DNA from: Vibrio metoecus
GTDB taxonomy: Bacteria; Pseudomonadota; Gammaproteobacteria; Enterobacterales; Vibrionaceae
Assembly (NCBI RefSeq): GCF_000696385.1
Contig: NZ_JJMN01000065.1
Location: 1-64,000 of the forward strand
Direction: 5' to 3'
Length of the DNA stretch: 64,000 nucleotides
The notes below the pieces were generated by a model. It was not told where the DNA came from. It saw only the letters and a list, made by a program, of their open reading frames with translations, and did not search any database. The position numbers and the translations under genes are program-made. Numbering within the stretch: the first letter of the stretch is position 1; each line of letters begins with the position of its first letter. Positions 19,472-28,191 of the stretch are shown piece by piece.

Positions 19472-20668
19472 CTAACGTCCAAGTAAAACGGCGCCTGATA
19501 ACACAGAGCAAGCGGCCATCACAAATATCATTGGCCACGTTTCAGTACCTGGCATTGCAGCAACCACAGCCCCCACAATCGAGCCGGTACCAAAACGCAG
19601 CGTCCCCGCTAATGACGAAGCTGTACCCGCCATGCGTGGGTATTTACTTAGCAGTAATCCCATTGAGTTACTGCCTATGGTGGAAATAGTGCCAACAAAC
19701 AACACCACAAAAGGTACCGTTCCCCACAATCCCCAATTCATTAACCAACTCGAAAACAAGCCGATACCGGCAATCAGCTGGATAAATAAGCCAAAGCGCA
19801 GCATGTTGTGGGAACCGACCTTTTTGACAAAACGGCCGTTAATGCTGGTCATGGCGATCATCGCCACGATGTTCAGTCCAAACAGGTAACCAAACTCACT
19901 TGGACTGACACCATAAATATCAATATAAACAAACGCCCCAGCGGTTAAGAAGGCGAACATTCCCGCAAATGAAAAAGCACCGGAGAAGATCAGCCCCATC
20001 GCTACTGGGTTTTTGCAAAGATTATAGTAGTTACGAATCGTGCTACGAAAACGCAGTGGTTGACGATTCTCAGGGCTCAGTGTTTCCGGAATCTTCCACA
20101 TCACCATTGCGATCACGAGCGCGGCAAACAGTGCCAGTACCCAGAAAATCGAACGCCAACCGAACCAAATCGCTAAATGCCCACCGATCATCGGCGCCAC
20201 CAAGGGCGCGAGTGTCACCACTAAAGTAACAAACGACATCGCACGTGCAAAATCTTCACGATCAAACATATCGCGCACCACGGCTTGGATAACTACCGCG
20301 GCAGCAGCACCCGCAAAACCTTGCGCTGCACGAATATAGGTTAACGCATCAATCCCATTCGTGGTGGCGCTGACCATCGCTGCGATGCCGAATAGAAAGA
20401 TACCGCATAGCATCACTGGGCGGCGGCCATAGCTGTCAGCGAGTGGACCATGTAGTAACTGCCCTATAGCAAAACCTGCGGTGTATGCCGTCAGGGTAAT
20501 TTGTACCGCACCGGCGTTCACGCCAAAATCGCGGGCAATCGTTGGCATGGCAGGCAAATACATGTCGATCGCCAGCGGTGTCAACGCACCGAGCGCACCG
20601 AGCACAATATAAAGCAGCAAGCTCATTTGTGGGGCTTGTGGGGTATTTATGGTTTGGGGGCAGGACAT
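19472..20668 (-). CDS. Bcr/CflA family MFS drug exporter
   Basis: A 398-aa major facilitator with 12 predicted helices. Motif A in loop 2-3 is GPLADSYGRRPVML, and the N-terminal helix LGALGALTPLAIDMYLPAMPTIA is diagnostic of the Bcr/CflA (bicyclomycin/chloramphenicol) exporters. The ATG at 20668 has a GGAGAATT site; an in-frame ATG at 20692 has none. A 28-bp palindrome spans 20696-20723 just upstream and probably controls this gene and the following DUF2913 gene. The natural substrate is unknown. Confidence 0.9.
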   Translation of the reverse strand: MSCPQTINTPQAPQMSLLLYIVLGALGALTPLAIDMYLPAMPTIARDFGVNAGAVQITLTAYTAGFAIGQLLHGPLADSYGRRPVMLCGIFLFGIAAMVSATTNGIDALTYIRAAQGFAGAAAAVVIQAVVRDMFDREDFARAMSFVTLVVTLAPLVAPMIGGHLAIWFGWRSIFWVLALFAALVIAMVMWKIPETLSPENRQPLRFRSTIRNYYNLCKNPVAMGLIFSGAFSFAGMFAFLTAGAFVYIDIYGVSPSEFGYLFGLNIVAMIAMTSINGRFVKKVGSHNMLRFGLFIQLIAGIGLFSSWLMNWGLWGTVPFVVLFVGTISTIGSNSMGLLLSKYPRMAGTASSLAGTLRFGTGSIVGAVVAAMPGTETWPMIFVMAACSVLSGAVLLGR

Positions 20669-20695
20669 AATTCTCCGTAGAGTTAAATTCATGTT

Positions 20696-20723
20696 TTGGC
20701 ATACACCTTACAGTGTATGCCAA
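20696..20723. promoter_or_regulatory. 28-bp palindromic operator candidate upstream of the Bcr/CflA exporter
   Basis: The arms TTGGCATACAC and GTGTATGCCAA are perfect 11-bp inverted repeats around a 6-nt centre, starting 28 bp upstream of the exporter's ATG. Its length and perfection suit a dimeric repressor such as a TetR-, GntR- or MarR-family protein. No regulator gene is adjacent, so the regulator would act from elsewhere. Confidence 0.6.
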
Positions 20724-20864
20724 TCAGAGATTGCTTGATGAGGCAAAAAATCGTGGGTGACTTGACGCTCAGGCTGAGCGCTAAGTCCTGTCGGTCTATG
20801 GTCTTAAAAAATGCCGCGATTAACTAGTTCTAATTCGGAAACAATCTATTTCCTAAATCTCTGT

Positions 20865-21563
20865 TTATTTCCAGATCGAAGCAACTTCGTCTTCTGTTAA
20901 ATAACGATATTCGCCGGGTTCCAGTGCCTCATCCAATGTGATTTGACCAATTCTCTCACGATGTAACCCAATGACTTTATTACCCAAAGCCGCAAACATG
21001 CGTTTCACTTGGTGATATTTACCTTCATGAATGGTCAGCAGCACTTCGGTTTCGCTAACCACTTCCAACTGTGCAGGCAAGGTCAATTCACGCTCACCAC
21101 GCAACTCAATGCCTTGGGTGAATTGATCAGCGTAATCGGCTTGAATCGGATCGGCCAACCACACGCGGTACGTTTTCTCACACTTATGTTTTGGTGACGT
21201 CACACGGTGTGACCATTGACCATCATCGGTAATCAGCAGTAAACCGGTGGTATCCACATCCAAGCGTCCTGCAAAATGTAAATCTTCAATATTCACTTCG
21301 TCGAGCAAGGTAAATGCGGTTTGGTTGAAACCATCTTCATGTGAACACACGACCCCGTCAGGCTTGTGCATCATAATGTAGCGTGGGCCGTGCAACGTAA
21401 TTTCGCGATCTTGCCACTCAACACGTGACGTCTCTTTGAGCTTGAACGCACCGCTTTTTTGTACAACATCGTCAACGGTGACTTCACCAACTTTTGTAGA
21501 AGTTAGAGTGGCTTCTTTGCGCGTCGTACCGAGCGCATCACACAGGAATTTGTCTAAACGCAT
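20865..21563 (-). CDS. rsuA: 16S rRNA pseudouridine(516) synthase RsuA
   Basis: A 232-aa RsuA-type pseudouridine synthase that modifies U516 of 16S rRNA. An S4 RNA-binding domain (MRLDKFLCDALGTTRKEA) is followed by the catalytic domain with Asp in FAGRLDVDTTGLLLITDDG and the C-terminal GKYHQVKRMFAALG. I chose ATG 21563 (GAGG site, family-length protein); the frame stays open upstream but without homology. It is divergent from radD, and the promoters lie within about 130 bp. Confidence 0.93.
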   Translation of the reverse strand: MRLDKFLCDALGTTRKEATLTSTKVGEVTVDDVVQKSGAFKLKETSRVEWQDREITLHGPRYIMMHKPDGVVCSHEDGFNQTAFTLLDEVNIEDLHFAGRLDVDTTGLLLITDDGQWSHRVTSPKHKCEKTYRVWLADPIQADYADQFTQGIELRGERELTLPAQLEVVSETEVLLTIHEGKYHQVKRMFAALGNKVIGLHRERIGQITLDEALEPGEYRYLTEDEVASIWK

Positions 21564-21694
21564 GCTTACCTCATCTGCTTGAAGTCGGCTATTATACAGA
21601 CCTGTCACGACAATTACCCAGCGCAATTGCATCTCACGCATCCTAAGCGATGCAAAACACATCAATTGCCCAAAACTTCGGTAACTCCCAACGG

Positions 21695-23461
21695 ATGTAT
21701 ACGTTACGACCTTATCAAGCAGACTCAGTTAAAGCGGTAGTACACTATTTTCGCCAGCACTCGACCCCAGCCGTGATTGTTCTGCCAACCGGTGCAGGCA
21801 AAAGCTTAGTGATTGCTGAACTCGCCCGCTTAGCACGGGGGCGAGTTTTGGTGTTGGCGCATGTCAAAGAATTAGTTGAGCAAAACCATGCCAAATATGA
21901 AGGCTATGGCCTGACGGGAGCGATTTTTTCGGCCGGATTAGGCCGTAAAGAGACCGATCAGCAAGTGGTGTTTGCCTCAGTACAATCGGTAGTACGCAAC
22001 TTAAGCGATTTCCAAAATCAGTTCTCTTTATTAGTGATTGATGAATGCCACCGTGTGCCGGATGACAAAAACAGCAGCTACCAAAAAGTGATCCGCCACT
22101 TGCTGGAACTCAATCCAGGAATGAAAGTGCTTGGGCTGACGGCTACACCCTATCGACTCGGGATGGGATGGCTCTATCAGTACCACACCCGCGGTTTAGT
22201 ACGTAGCGAAGAGTCCCGTTTTTTCCGCGATTGTATTTTTGAGCTGCCGATTCATTATCTGCTCGACGAAGGTTTCCTCACCCCCGCAAAACTGATTGAT
22301 ACGCCCGTGATGAGTTACGACTTTTCACAGCTTAAACCGGCGAATACTGGGCGCTATCGTGAATCGGAACTCGATTTAGTGATTGAGCAATCACAGCGTG
22401 CCACACCGCAAATCATCGCGCAGATCATTCAGTTTGCTAAAGATCGACAAGGCGTGATGATTTTTGCTGCGACCGTGCGCCACGCCGAAGAGATTTACCG
22501 CTTACTGCCCACCGAGCACTCCGCTTTGGTGATTGGGGATACCCCAACGCCAGAACGTGACCGCATCATCCAAGCCTTCAAACAGCAGCAGATAAAGTTT
22601 TTGGTCAATGTGTCCGTGCTCACCACGGGGTTTGATGCACCGCATGTCGATTTGATTGCGATTTTACGCCCCACCGAGTCGGTCAGTTTATATCAGCAAA
22701 TCATTGGACGAGGGCTGCGTCTTTCTGAAGGTAAAACTGACTGCTTAGTGCTCGACTACGCGGGAAATCAGTACGACTTGTATCAACCTGAAGTCGGCGA
22801 TCCAAAGCCAGATTCAGACAGCGAAATCATCACCATTCCCTGCCCTGCTTGCGGTTTTAACAATAATTTTTGGGGCAAGCTGGATGCCAATGGCTTTCTG
22901 CTTGAACATTATGGTCGCCGCTGCCAAGGCTTCTTTACTGATGAAGAAACGGGCGAGCGTGAACATTGCGGTTACCGCTTTCGGGCGAAATACTGCAATG
23001 AATGTGGTGCGGATAACGACATCGCAGCGCGCATCTGCCATGAATGTGATGCCACCTTGGTTGACCCTGATAAAAAGCTCAAAGAAGCGCTCAACCTGAA
23101 AGATGCACTGGTGTTTGAATGTACCGACATGAGCTTGAAAGTTCATAAAGACGCCAAGGGGAAAAGTCAGTTGCAAGTGACTTACCACGGGCAAGATGCG
23201 GTGCAAGTACACCAATTTTGGTCACTAGGCACGCCACGCCAAAAGCAGCAATTTCGCGATCAATTTGTGCGCCCACATTTGGCGGATAAACATCGTCCAT
23301 TTGAGGCAGCAACGCCTGCGAAAGTGGTGGATCATCAACACCGTTTTCGGCCGCCCTTGTTTGTGATTGCACGTAAATCGGGGCGTTTTTGGGCTATCCG
23401 CGACAAAGTATTTGCCGATGAATTTGCCTCTTCAACCGAGAGTAAACCGCCATCGTCCTAG
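21695..23461 (+). CDS. radD: DNA repair helicase-like protein RadD (YejH)
   Basis: A 588-aa superfamily 2 ATPase closely similar to E. coli RadD/YejH, which acts in double-strand-break repair and interacts with SSB. Motif I is LPTGAGKSLVIAEL, motif II IDECHR, motif III GLTATPYRLG and motif VI QQIIGRGLR. The C-terminal part carries two Cys clusters (CPACGFNN and CNECGADNDIAARICHEC) of a zinc-finger type. The frame opens at ATG 21650, but the family N terminus MYTLRPYQADSV starts at 21695, which I adopt despite a weak ribosome site. Confidence 0.92.
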   Translation: MYTLRPYQADSVKAVVHYFRQHSTPAVIVLPTGAGKSLVIAELARLARGRVLVLAHVKELVEQNHAKYEGYGLTGAIFSAGLGRKETDQQVVFASVQSVVRNLSDFQNQFSLLVIDECHRVPDDKNSSYQKVIRHLLELNPGMKVLGLTATPYRLGMGWLYQYHTRGLVRSEESRFFRDCIFELPIHYLLDEGFLTPAKLIDTPVMSYDFSQLKPANTGRYRESELDLVIEQSQRATPQIIAQIIQFAKDRQGVMIFAATVRHAEEIYRLLPTEHSALVIGDTPTPERDRIIQAFKQQQIKFLVNVSVLTTGFDAPHVDLIAILRPTESVSLYQQIIGRGLRLSEGKTDCLVLDYAGNQYDLYQPEVGDPKPDSDSEIITIPCPACGFNNNFWGKLDANGFLLEHYGRRCQGFFTDEETGEREHCGYRFRAKYCNECGADNDIAARICHECDATLVDPDKKLKEALNLKDALVFECTDMSLKVHKDAKGKSQLQVTYHGQDAVQVHQFWSLGTPRQKQQFRDQFVRPHLADKHRPFEAATPAKVVDHQHRFRPPLFVIARKSGRFWAIRDKVFADEFASSTESKPPSS

Positions 23462-23547
23462 CCATAATGATGAGGGGGCAGGAATTCACTTTCTGTTCAT
23501 TTTTCTCCGGTTATACTCGCTGCAGGTCCAAAATGCAGGTATTGACT

Positions 23548-23950
23548 ATGCACATTCTCCGTATGCCGCTGAAGCCGCAAGCGAGTACCCTACTCCTGGT
23601 GCTCTTTTTAGGGTTCTCTCTTCCCGCTCATGCTGACAACAAAGTGCGTGATTGGGAACAAGGTTCGTATCGTGAAGGGACGCAAATCGAAATTGATGAA
23701 GACCAAGATGATGTTTACCGCGCCGTTCAAAAAGGTCTCATTCGTCCATTTGCAGAACTCTACGCAACGGTTGATCAACAACTGAATGGGCGCTTAATCA
23801 AGGTTGAACTTGATGAAGACGACAGCGAATGGATTTATGAGCTGAAATTGGTGTATGACAACCAAGTGTTTCGTGTGGAATATAATGCTGCCACGCTTGA
23901 ATTGATGTCGATTCGCGGTCGCAACGTCATTCGTGACCATAAAAAAATAA
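23548..23950 (+). CDS. Exported PepSY-domain protein (stop codon lost in this sequence)
   Basis: A small exported protein (about 134 aa) with a signal peptide (STLLLVLFLGFSLPAHA) and a C-terminal PepSY domain (RLIKVELDEDDSEWIYELKLVYDNQVFRVEYNAATLEL). Genes of this kind commonly precede PhoP/PhoQ-like two-component genes in vibrios, and PepSY domains are proposed inhibitors of, or sensors for, envelope peptidases. As written the frame does not stop: at CAT followed by A7 (23941-23947) it runs on into the response regulator in the same frame. With six A residues it would end with TAA at 23948-23950, the end given here. The start ATG 23548 has AGGT 7 nt upstream; earlier in-frame ATGs lack support. 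Confidence 0.65.
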
Positions 23951-23961
23951 CCGAGCAAGCC

Positions 23962-24622
23962 ATGAAAATATTAGTTGTTGAAGATGATGTACAGTTGGGT
24001 AACCAAATCCTATCTGCCTTAGATCAAACGGGCTGGGTTCCCGAGCTATCACAAGATGGGATTGATGCGCTGTATCGCGCCACTGCCGAAGAATGGGACG
24101 TAATTGTGCTCGATCTCGGCCTACCGAAATTGGATGGGTTGACCGTACTCAAAGGTATTCGAGATGAAAACATCAACACACCTGTGGTGATTTTGAGTGC
24201 GCGAGACACCCTCACTCAGCGTGTGGAAGGTTTAAATGCGGGTGCGGATGATTACCTTACCAAGCCATTTGAAATGGTGGAGCTGATCGCTCGTATCCGC
24301 GCTCAATTACGTCGCGCTTCAGGTAATGCCTCTCCAGTGATGCAAGTGGGCGATCTCAGGTTTAGATACACGCACTTCCAAAGTGATGTGGCGTGGACAA
24401 GCCATTAGCCTCACTGCGTTGGAATATAAAGTGATCGCTTATTTCATGCATAACCCAGAGAAAGTGATTTCACGTACCGAATTGGTCGAGCACATCTACA
24501 AGCAAGATTTTGATCGCGACTCCAATACCATTGAGGTATTCATTGGACGCCTGCGTAAAAAAATTGCACCTGACGTGATCAAAACCGTGCGTGGTCTTGG
24601 GTATCAACTGCATGCCTGCTAA
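23962..24622 (+). pseudogene. OmpR/PhoP-family response regulator (1-nt frameshift)
   Basis: Receiver domain (ILVVEDD, phospho-acceptor VIVLDLGLPKLDG, KPFEMVEL) and OmpR-type winged helix (ALEYKVIAYFMHNPEKVISRTELVEHIY ... RKKIAPDVIKTVRGLGYQL), about 220 aa when repaired. The frame breaks at the linker: TTT at 24361-24363 should be TT, which would give DLRLDTRTSKVMWRGQ and join the two halves perfectly. As written, translation stops at 24408 after the receiver. The ATG 23962 is in frame with the PepSY gene. The kinase start overlaps this gene's end. The pair resembles PhoP/PhoQ (VC1638/VC1639 region). The frameshift is more likely a base-calling error than real decay, because both halves are otherwise pristine. 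Confidence 0.85.
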
Positions 24623-25988
24623 GCCACGCGCCTTACGTCATCTCAGTTTAAAAACCCGCTTGCTGCTTACGGCCACGTTGTGGCTTAGCGCGATGATCTT
24701 AGCGGCGGGCTACCTTATTCCAAACCTCATTCATCAATACTTGATTCAAGATGTGCAGAGCCAGTTACAACTCTCGATGGATGAGATCACCGCCAATCTG
24801 GAAGCGAATCCGCAGGGGCAACTCACCCTCTCAACTCGCCTTGCCGACCCACGTTTTGCACAGCCGTATAGCGGATTATATTGGTCAGCCACGTTAGGGG
24901 AACAAACCCTGCGTTCACGTTCGTTGTGGGATCGATCTTTGACTGAGGAAACGCATGTGCACGGCCCCATTTATCTGGGTGCAAACGGGGAATCTTTAAT
25001 CGTGTTGAAGCGTACCATTTATCTGCCAGAGTTTTCACAACCCATCACCATCACGATCGGCTTGGATGATGCTCCGCTCAAAGCCACTTTAAAGCGGGTC
25101 AGTAAAGAGTTGTGGATGATTTTAGGTTTACTGTTTAGTGGAATACTCATTCTGACCGGCGCTCAAGTGACGTGGTCACTTCGACCACTTTCGAAAATGC
25201 AGCGTGAACTGGCCGCATTGCGAAATGGTCAGCAGAATTCGGTGAATGGTGATTACCCGAAAGAAATTTCACCACTGGTCAATGACCTCAATGCCTTGCT
25301 CTTTCACTACCAAGAATTGCTAGAGCGGGCTCGTCATCATGCCGGTAATTTGTCTCACGCATTGAAAACGCCGCTTTCGGTGCTCAAAAATGAAGTCACA
25401 CAGCTGAACGATGCGCAGCTCAAAAGCCAGTTGCAGCCTTCCGTAGAACAGATTCAGCAGCAAATTGACTACCATCTCGGGCGTGCTCGCATGGCAGGTT
25501 CTGCCAATATTCTCTCGGTCAAAACGGCACCAAGCCTACGAGTCGATGCGATTTCGCAAGCGTTTGACAAAGTGTATGCCGAGCGCGAAATCACGCTGGT
25601 TAATGAACTGGATTCGGACTTAGAAGTGGCCGTTGAACCAACCGACTTTGATGAGATGATCGGTAACCTGCTCGAAAACAGCTACAAATGGGCAAACAGC
25701 TTAATTCGCGTCCATAGTTATCCGATGGATGAACACTGGGTGCAGATCTGTATTGAAGATGATGGACAAGGCATTCCGGCTGACAATATTGAGAAAGCGC
25801 TCAAACGCGGTGTTCGTTTAGATGAAACCACACCCGGTACTGGACTTGGCCTTAATATTGTCAGTGAAATGGCACACAGCTACCGTGGCGCTCTGGCTTT
25901 GGGTGAAAGTCGTTTGGGTGGTTTGAAAGCAACGCTCACGTTAAAAACACCGTACACAGGATGTAAAAGCCGACCAAATCAACGCTAA
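24612..25988 (+). CDS. Sensor histidine kinase, PhoQ-like partner
   Basis: A 458-aa membrane kinase. Helix 1 (LLLTATLWLSAMILAAGYLIP), a periplasmic sensor domain of about 120 residues, helix 2 (LWMILGLLFSGILILTGAQV), a short HAMP-like linker, HisKA with GNLSHALKTPLSVLKNEV (phospho-His), then HATPase boxes N (GNLLENSYKWA), G1 (EDDGQGIP) and G2 (GTGLGLNIVSEM). I start at ATG 24612, which overlaps the last codons of the response regulator; this is the usual coupling for such pairs. The signal is unknown. The neighbouring PepSY protein suggests an envelope or Mg2+/peptide stress role (inference). Confidence 0.9.
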   Translation: MPAKPRALRHLSLKTRLLLTATLWLSAMILAAGYLIPNLIHQYLIQDVQSQLQLSMDEITANLEANPQGQLTLSTRLADPRFAQPYSGLYWSATLGEQTLRSRSLWDRSLTEETHVHGPIYLGANGESLIVLKRTIYLPEFSQPITITIGLDDAPLKATLKRVSKELWMILGLLFSGILILTGAQVTWSLRPLSKMQRELAALRNGQQNSVNGDYPKEISPLVNDLNALLFHYQELLERARHHAGNLSHALKTPLSVLKNEVTQLNDAQLKSQLQPSVEQIQQQIDYHLGRARMAGSANILSVKTAPSLRVDAISQAFDKVYAEREITLVNELDSDLEVAVEPTDFDEMIGNLLENSYKWANSLIRVHSYPMDEHWVQICIEDDGQGIPADNIEKALKRGVRLDETTPGTGLGLNIVSEMAHSYRGALALGESRLGGLKATLTLKTPYTGCKSRPNQR

Positions 25989-26146
25989 AAACGGTATAAA
26001 CCCCGATTTTCAGTTGCTCGAACAATGAATGAGTGCTAGTATCCGCGCTCGTTTCTGACCCTATTCATAGGCTTGGAAACTCTACGACATGGACAAGGTC
26101 GCATTGTCCTGTCACTCTGTTTTTTACTAATTTGAGAGTAAATACT

Positions 26147-26425
26147 ATGAAATTCGAAGCAGTATTACGTACTGACCTAGGTAAAGGTGCGAGCCGCCGC
26201 CTACGTAACACTGGTTACTTCCCAGCGATCGTTTACGGTGGTGAAGCAGCTCCAGTTTCTATCTCACTGAACCACGATGACGTGATGAACCAAATGGACA
26301 AGCCTGAGTTTTACGAAGCTATCGTTCTGGTTATCGACGGCCAAGAAGTGAAAGTGAAACCACAAGACGTTCAACGCCACGCATACAAGCCAAAAGTTGA
26401 GCACATGGACTTCATCCGTATCTAA
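26147..26425 (+). CDS. rplY: 50S ribosomal protein L25
   Basis: A 92-aa 5S rRNA-binding protein (short L25 form). [20 protein letters not shown] and [11 protein letters not shown] are family hallmarks, and the C terminus [12 protein letters not shown] is conserved. The start ATG 26147 has a GAGAG site; the frame is open further upstream but without homology. It is monocistronic, with its own leader and the terminator at 26516-26542. Confidence 0.97.
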   Translation: MKFEAVLRTDLGKGASRRLRNTGYFPAIVYGGEAAPVSISLNHDDVMNQMDKPEFYEAIVLVIDGQEVKVKPQDVQRHAYKPKVEHMDFIRI

Positions 26426-26515
26426 TTCCCTACCAAGGAATTCATCGGATTAAATCCAGCCTTTTGCATAAATAAGATCATCGGCATTACCAACCGAGAA
26501 ATCTAAAAATTCGAG

Positions 26516-26542
26516 ACCCCGATAGCTACCAACTATCGGGGT
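26516..26542 (+). terminator. Rho-independent terminator of rplY
   Basis: A 10-bp stem (ACCCCGATAG / CTATCGGGGT, 26516-26525 and 26533-26542) lies about 90 nt after the rplY stop. The following T tract is weak (TTCACCGTTTT). Confidence 0.6.
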
Positions 26543-26588
26543 TTCACCGTTTTAGGTACAACACAATTTCACCATCGATATTGTTCTC

Positions 26589-26990
26589 TTAATCCCAACT
26601 CTCTTGTGCAAATCGTGCCTCTCTTGCTTGCACTAAACTGCACTGTGTTGCCACCATCAGCTCAGCGAGTGTGATAGCGGGATTTTGGCTAATTAAGCGC
26701 TGTAGTTTAGTTTCTAAAGGTTCCAATTTATCGCTGTGTTGCTTTAACGCCATTTCGAGTTTTCTGATCAGATATTCGGCATCTTGATACTCAGTCGGCT
26801 TAATTTGGGTAACAAAGTGTTGTACAGAGATAGCCTCTCCCACTAACTGCCAATTGCGTGAGCGGCGAATACGCTTTAACTCACAACCCAAAGATTGGGC
26901 CTGAGGTTTTAAACGCTTAATGGTGTCACTACCAATCCGATGAATCAAAGAAGGTAACATGACAGTTACCCATTGATCGCTGATTTCCAC
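26589..26990 (-). CDS. Ribosome-recycling-factor-like small protein (RRF_GI family)
   Basis: A 133-aa protein whose core (MLPSLIHRIGSDTIKRLKPQ ... CELKRIRRSRNWQLVGEA, ending ITLAELMVATQCSLVQARE) matches the small family annotated as ribosome recycling factor found in genomic islands (PF12614). It is unrelated in length to true Frr (about 185 aa), and its function is untested to my knowledge. The C-terminal segment resembles a short helix-turn-helix. The start is GTG 26990 (GGAG 6 nt upstream); ATG 26960 would begin exactly at the conserved block. Confidence 0.7.
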   Translation of the reverse strand: MEISDQWVTVMLPSLIHRIGSDTIKRLKPQAQSLGCELKRIRRSRNWQLVGEAISVQHFVTQIKPTEYQDAEYLIRKLEMALKQHSDKLEPLETKLQRLISQNPAITLAELMVATQCSLVQAREARFAQESWD

Positions 26991-27060
26991 ACTTCGCTCC
27001 CATCAAAAACAAGGCATACTCACCTATCGTGCGCCGATTCATCCAATAATGTTCAATGAC

Positions 27061-27414
27061 TTATTCAGCATGAGACGTGAGTTGATACCTCACTTTACCT
27101 TGTGTATCAAGCGTAAATGACCAAACGCTTTTTTCCGCTTGAAAACGATACAACCCCGAGAACTCACACGCTTCCAGTTGTGCAATAAATTGCGCTAAAT
27201 CTGCTTCAGCAATCACAAAAGATCCTTGCGAATAGTTACTATCCAGATTATTCGCAACCTGAATTTGCGTGGTTGAGGCGGGAAGAATTGGCGGCAGCCA
27301 GCCGCGTTCAAACAGATGATCCGCCTGAGCCTGCTGATAGTCGGCGTAGTAATTTTCGACCACATCTGAACAGCCCATTAACACCAAAACGAAAGCAAGA
27401 AGTAACTTTTTCAT
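27061..27414 (-). CDS. Small hypothetical lipoprotein
   Basis: A 117-aa protein with a lipoprotein signal peptide (KKLLLAFVLVLMGC; Cys15 is the predicted lipid-modified residue) and no domain I recognise. The next residues (SDVV) lack Asp at +2, so outer-membrane sorting is expected. The start has a GAGG site. It ends 71 bp before the RRF-like gene, so the two may form a short leftward operon. Confidence 0.65.
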   Translation of the reverse strand: MKKLLLAFVLVLMGCSDVVENYYADYQQAQADHLFERGWLPPILPASTTQIQVANNLDSNYSQGSFVIAEADLAQFIAQLEACEFSGLYRFQAEKSVWSFTLDTQGKVRYQLTSHAE

Positions 27415-27573
27415 TCAAACCTCATGGGTTGTTATGCTAAGAAATATAAAACCGATTGAGCGCGGATTTTACAACAATTGAGAGCTGTGCAATGTCCGAT
27501 ATTGTCAGTAAACAGCAAGAAGCCACAGATTCGTCCTCTATACCGATCATTCAATGCCTCAACAAGGAAGTTT

Positions 27574-28089
27574 ATGACCTTAGTCACTGAAACCCGCCGT
27601 CTAGTCATTCGGCATTTTGAGCACTGCGATACGCCATTTATTATCCGTTTGCTTAATGAAGAGTCTTTTATCCGCTATATCGCGGACAAGAATGTGCACA
27701 CCACTGAAGAAGCCTTGAACTATCTCACGAATGGTCCAATCGCCAGTTATCATGCCAACGGATTTGGTCTCAATATGGTTGAGCTCAAGGCTTGCGGTAC
27801 ACCTATTGGCATGTGTGGTGTCATAAAAAGGCCAGAACTGCAGCAACCCGATCTCGGTTATGCTTTTTTGCCTGAGCATTGGCGAAAAGGCTATGCCGAA
27901 GAGGCGGCAATAGCAGTATTACACCACGCTTTCCAACACTTTTATTTCCAGCAACTCCTCGCGATAACCCTACCTAACAACCAAGCCTCCAATGCTTTAT
28001 TGAAGAAAATCGGCTTTACCTTGCTTGGTTCTTGTGAGCTGTATGGCGATGAAAATAACCTGTATCAATATCGACATAAAAAATCATGA
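27574..28089 (+). CDS. GNAT family N-acetyltransferase (RimJ/RimL type)
   Basis: A 171-aa acetyltransferase. ETRRLVIRHFEHCDTPFIIRLLNE is the RimL-like N terminus; GYAFLPEHWRKGYAEEA contains the acetyl-CoA pyrophosphate-binding loop; NNQASNALLKKIGF is motif B. The ATG at 27574 follows AAGGAAG. The upstream extension of the frame shows no homology. The acceptor substrate is unknown. Confidence 0.85.
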   Translation: MTLVTETRRLVIRHFEHCDTPFIIRLLNEESFIRYIADKNVHTTEEALNYLTNGPIASYHANGFGLNMVELKACGTPIGMCGVIKRPELQQPDLGYAFLPEHWRKGYAEEAAIAVLHHAFQHFYFQQLLAITLPNNQASNALLKKIGFTLLGSCELYGDENNLYQYRHKKS

Positions 28090-28191
28090 TCTACCTATCA
28101 TAACGCCGTGAAATTGATGCCAGTGATGTCGCTTGAACCATACTGAAATGAGTTCAACTTCAATAACTTTCTCATTTTTTGTCGGGGGTGG

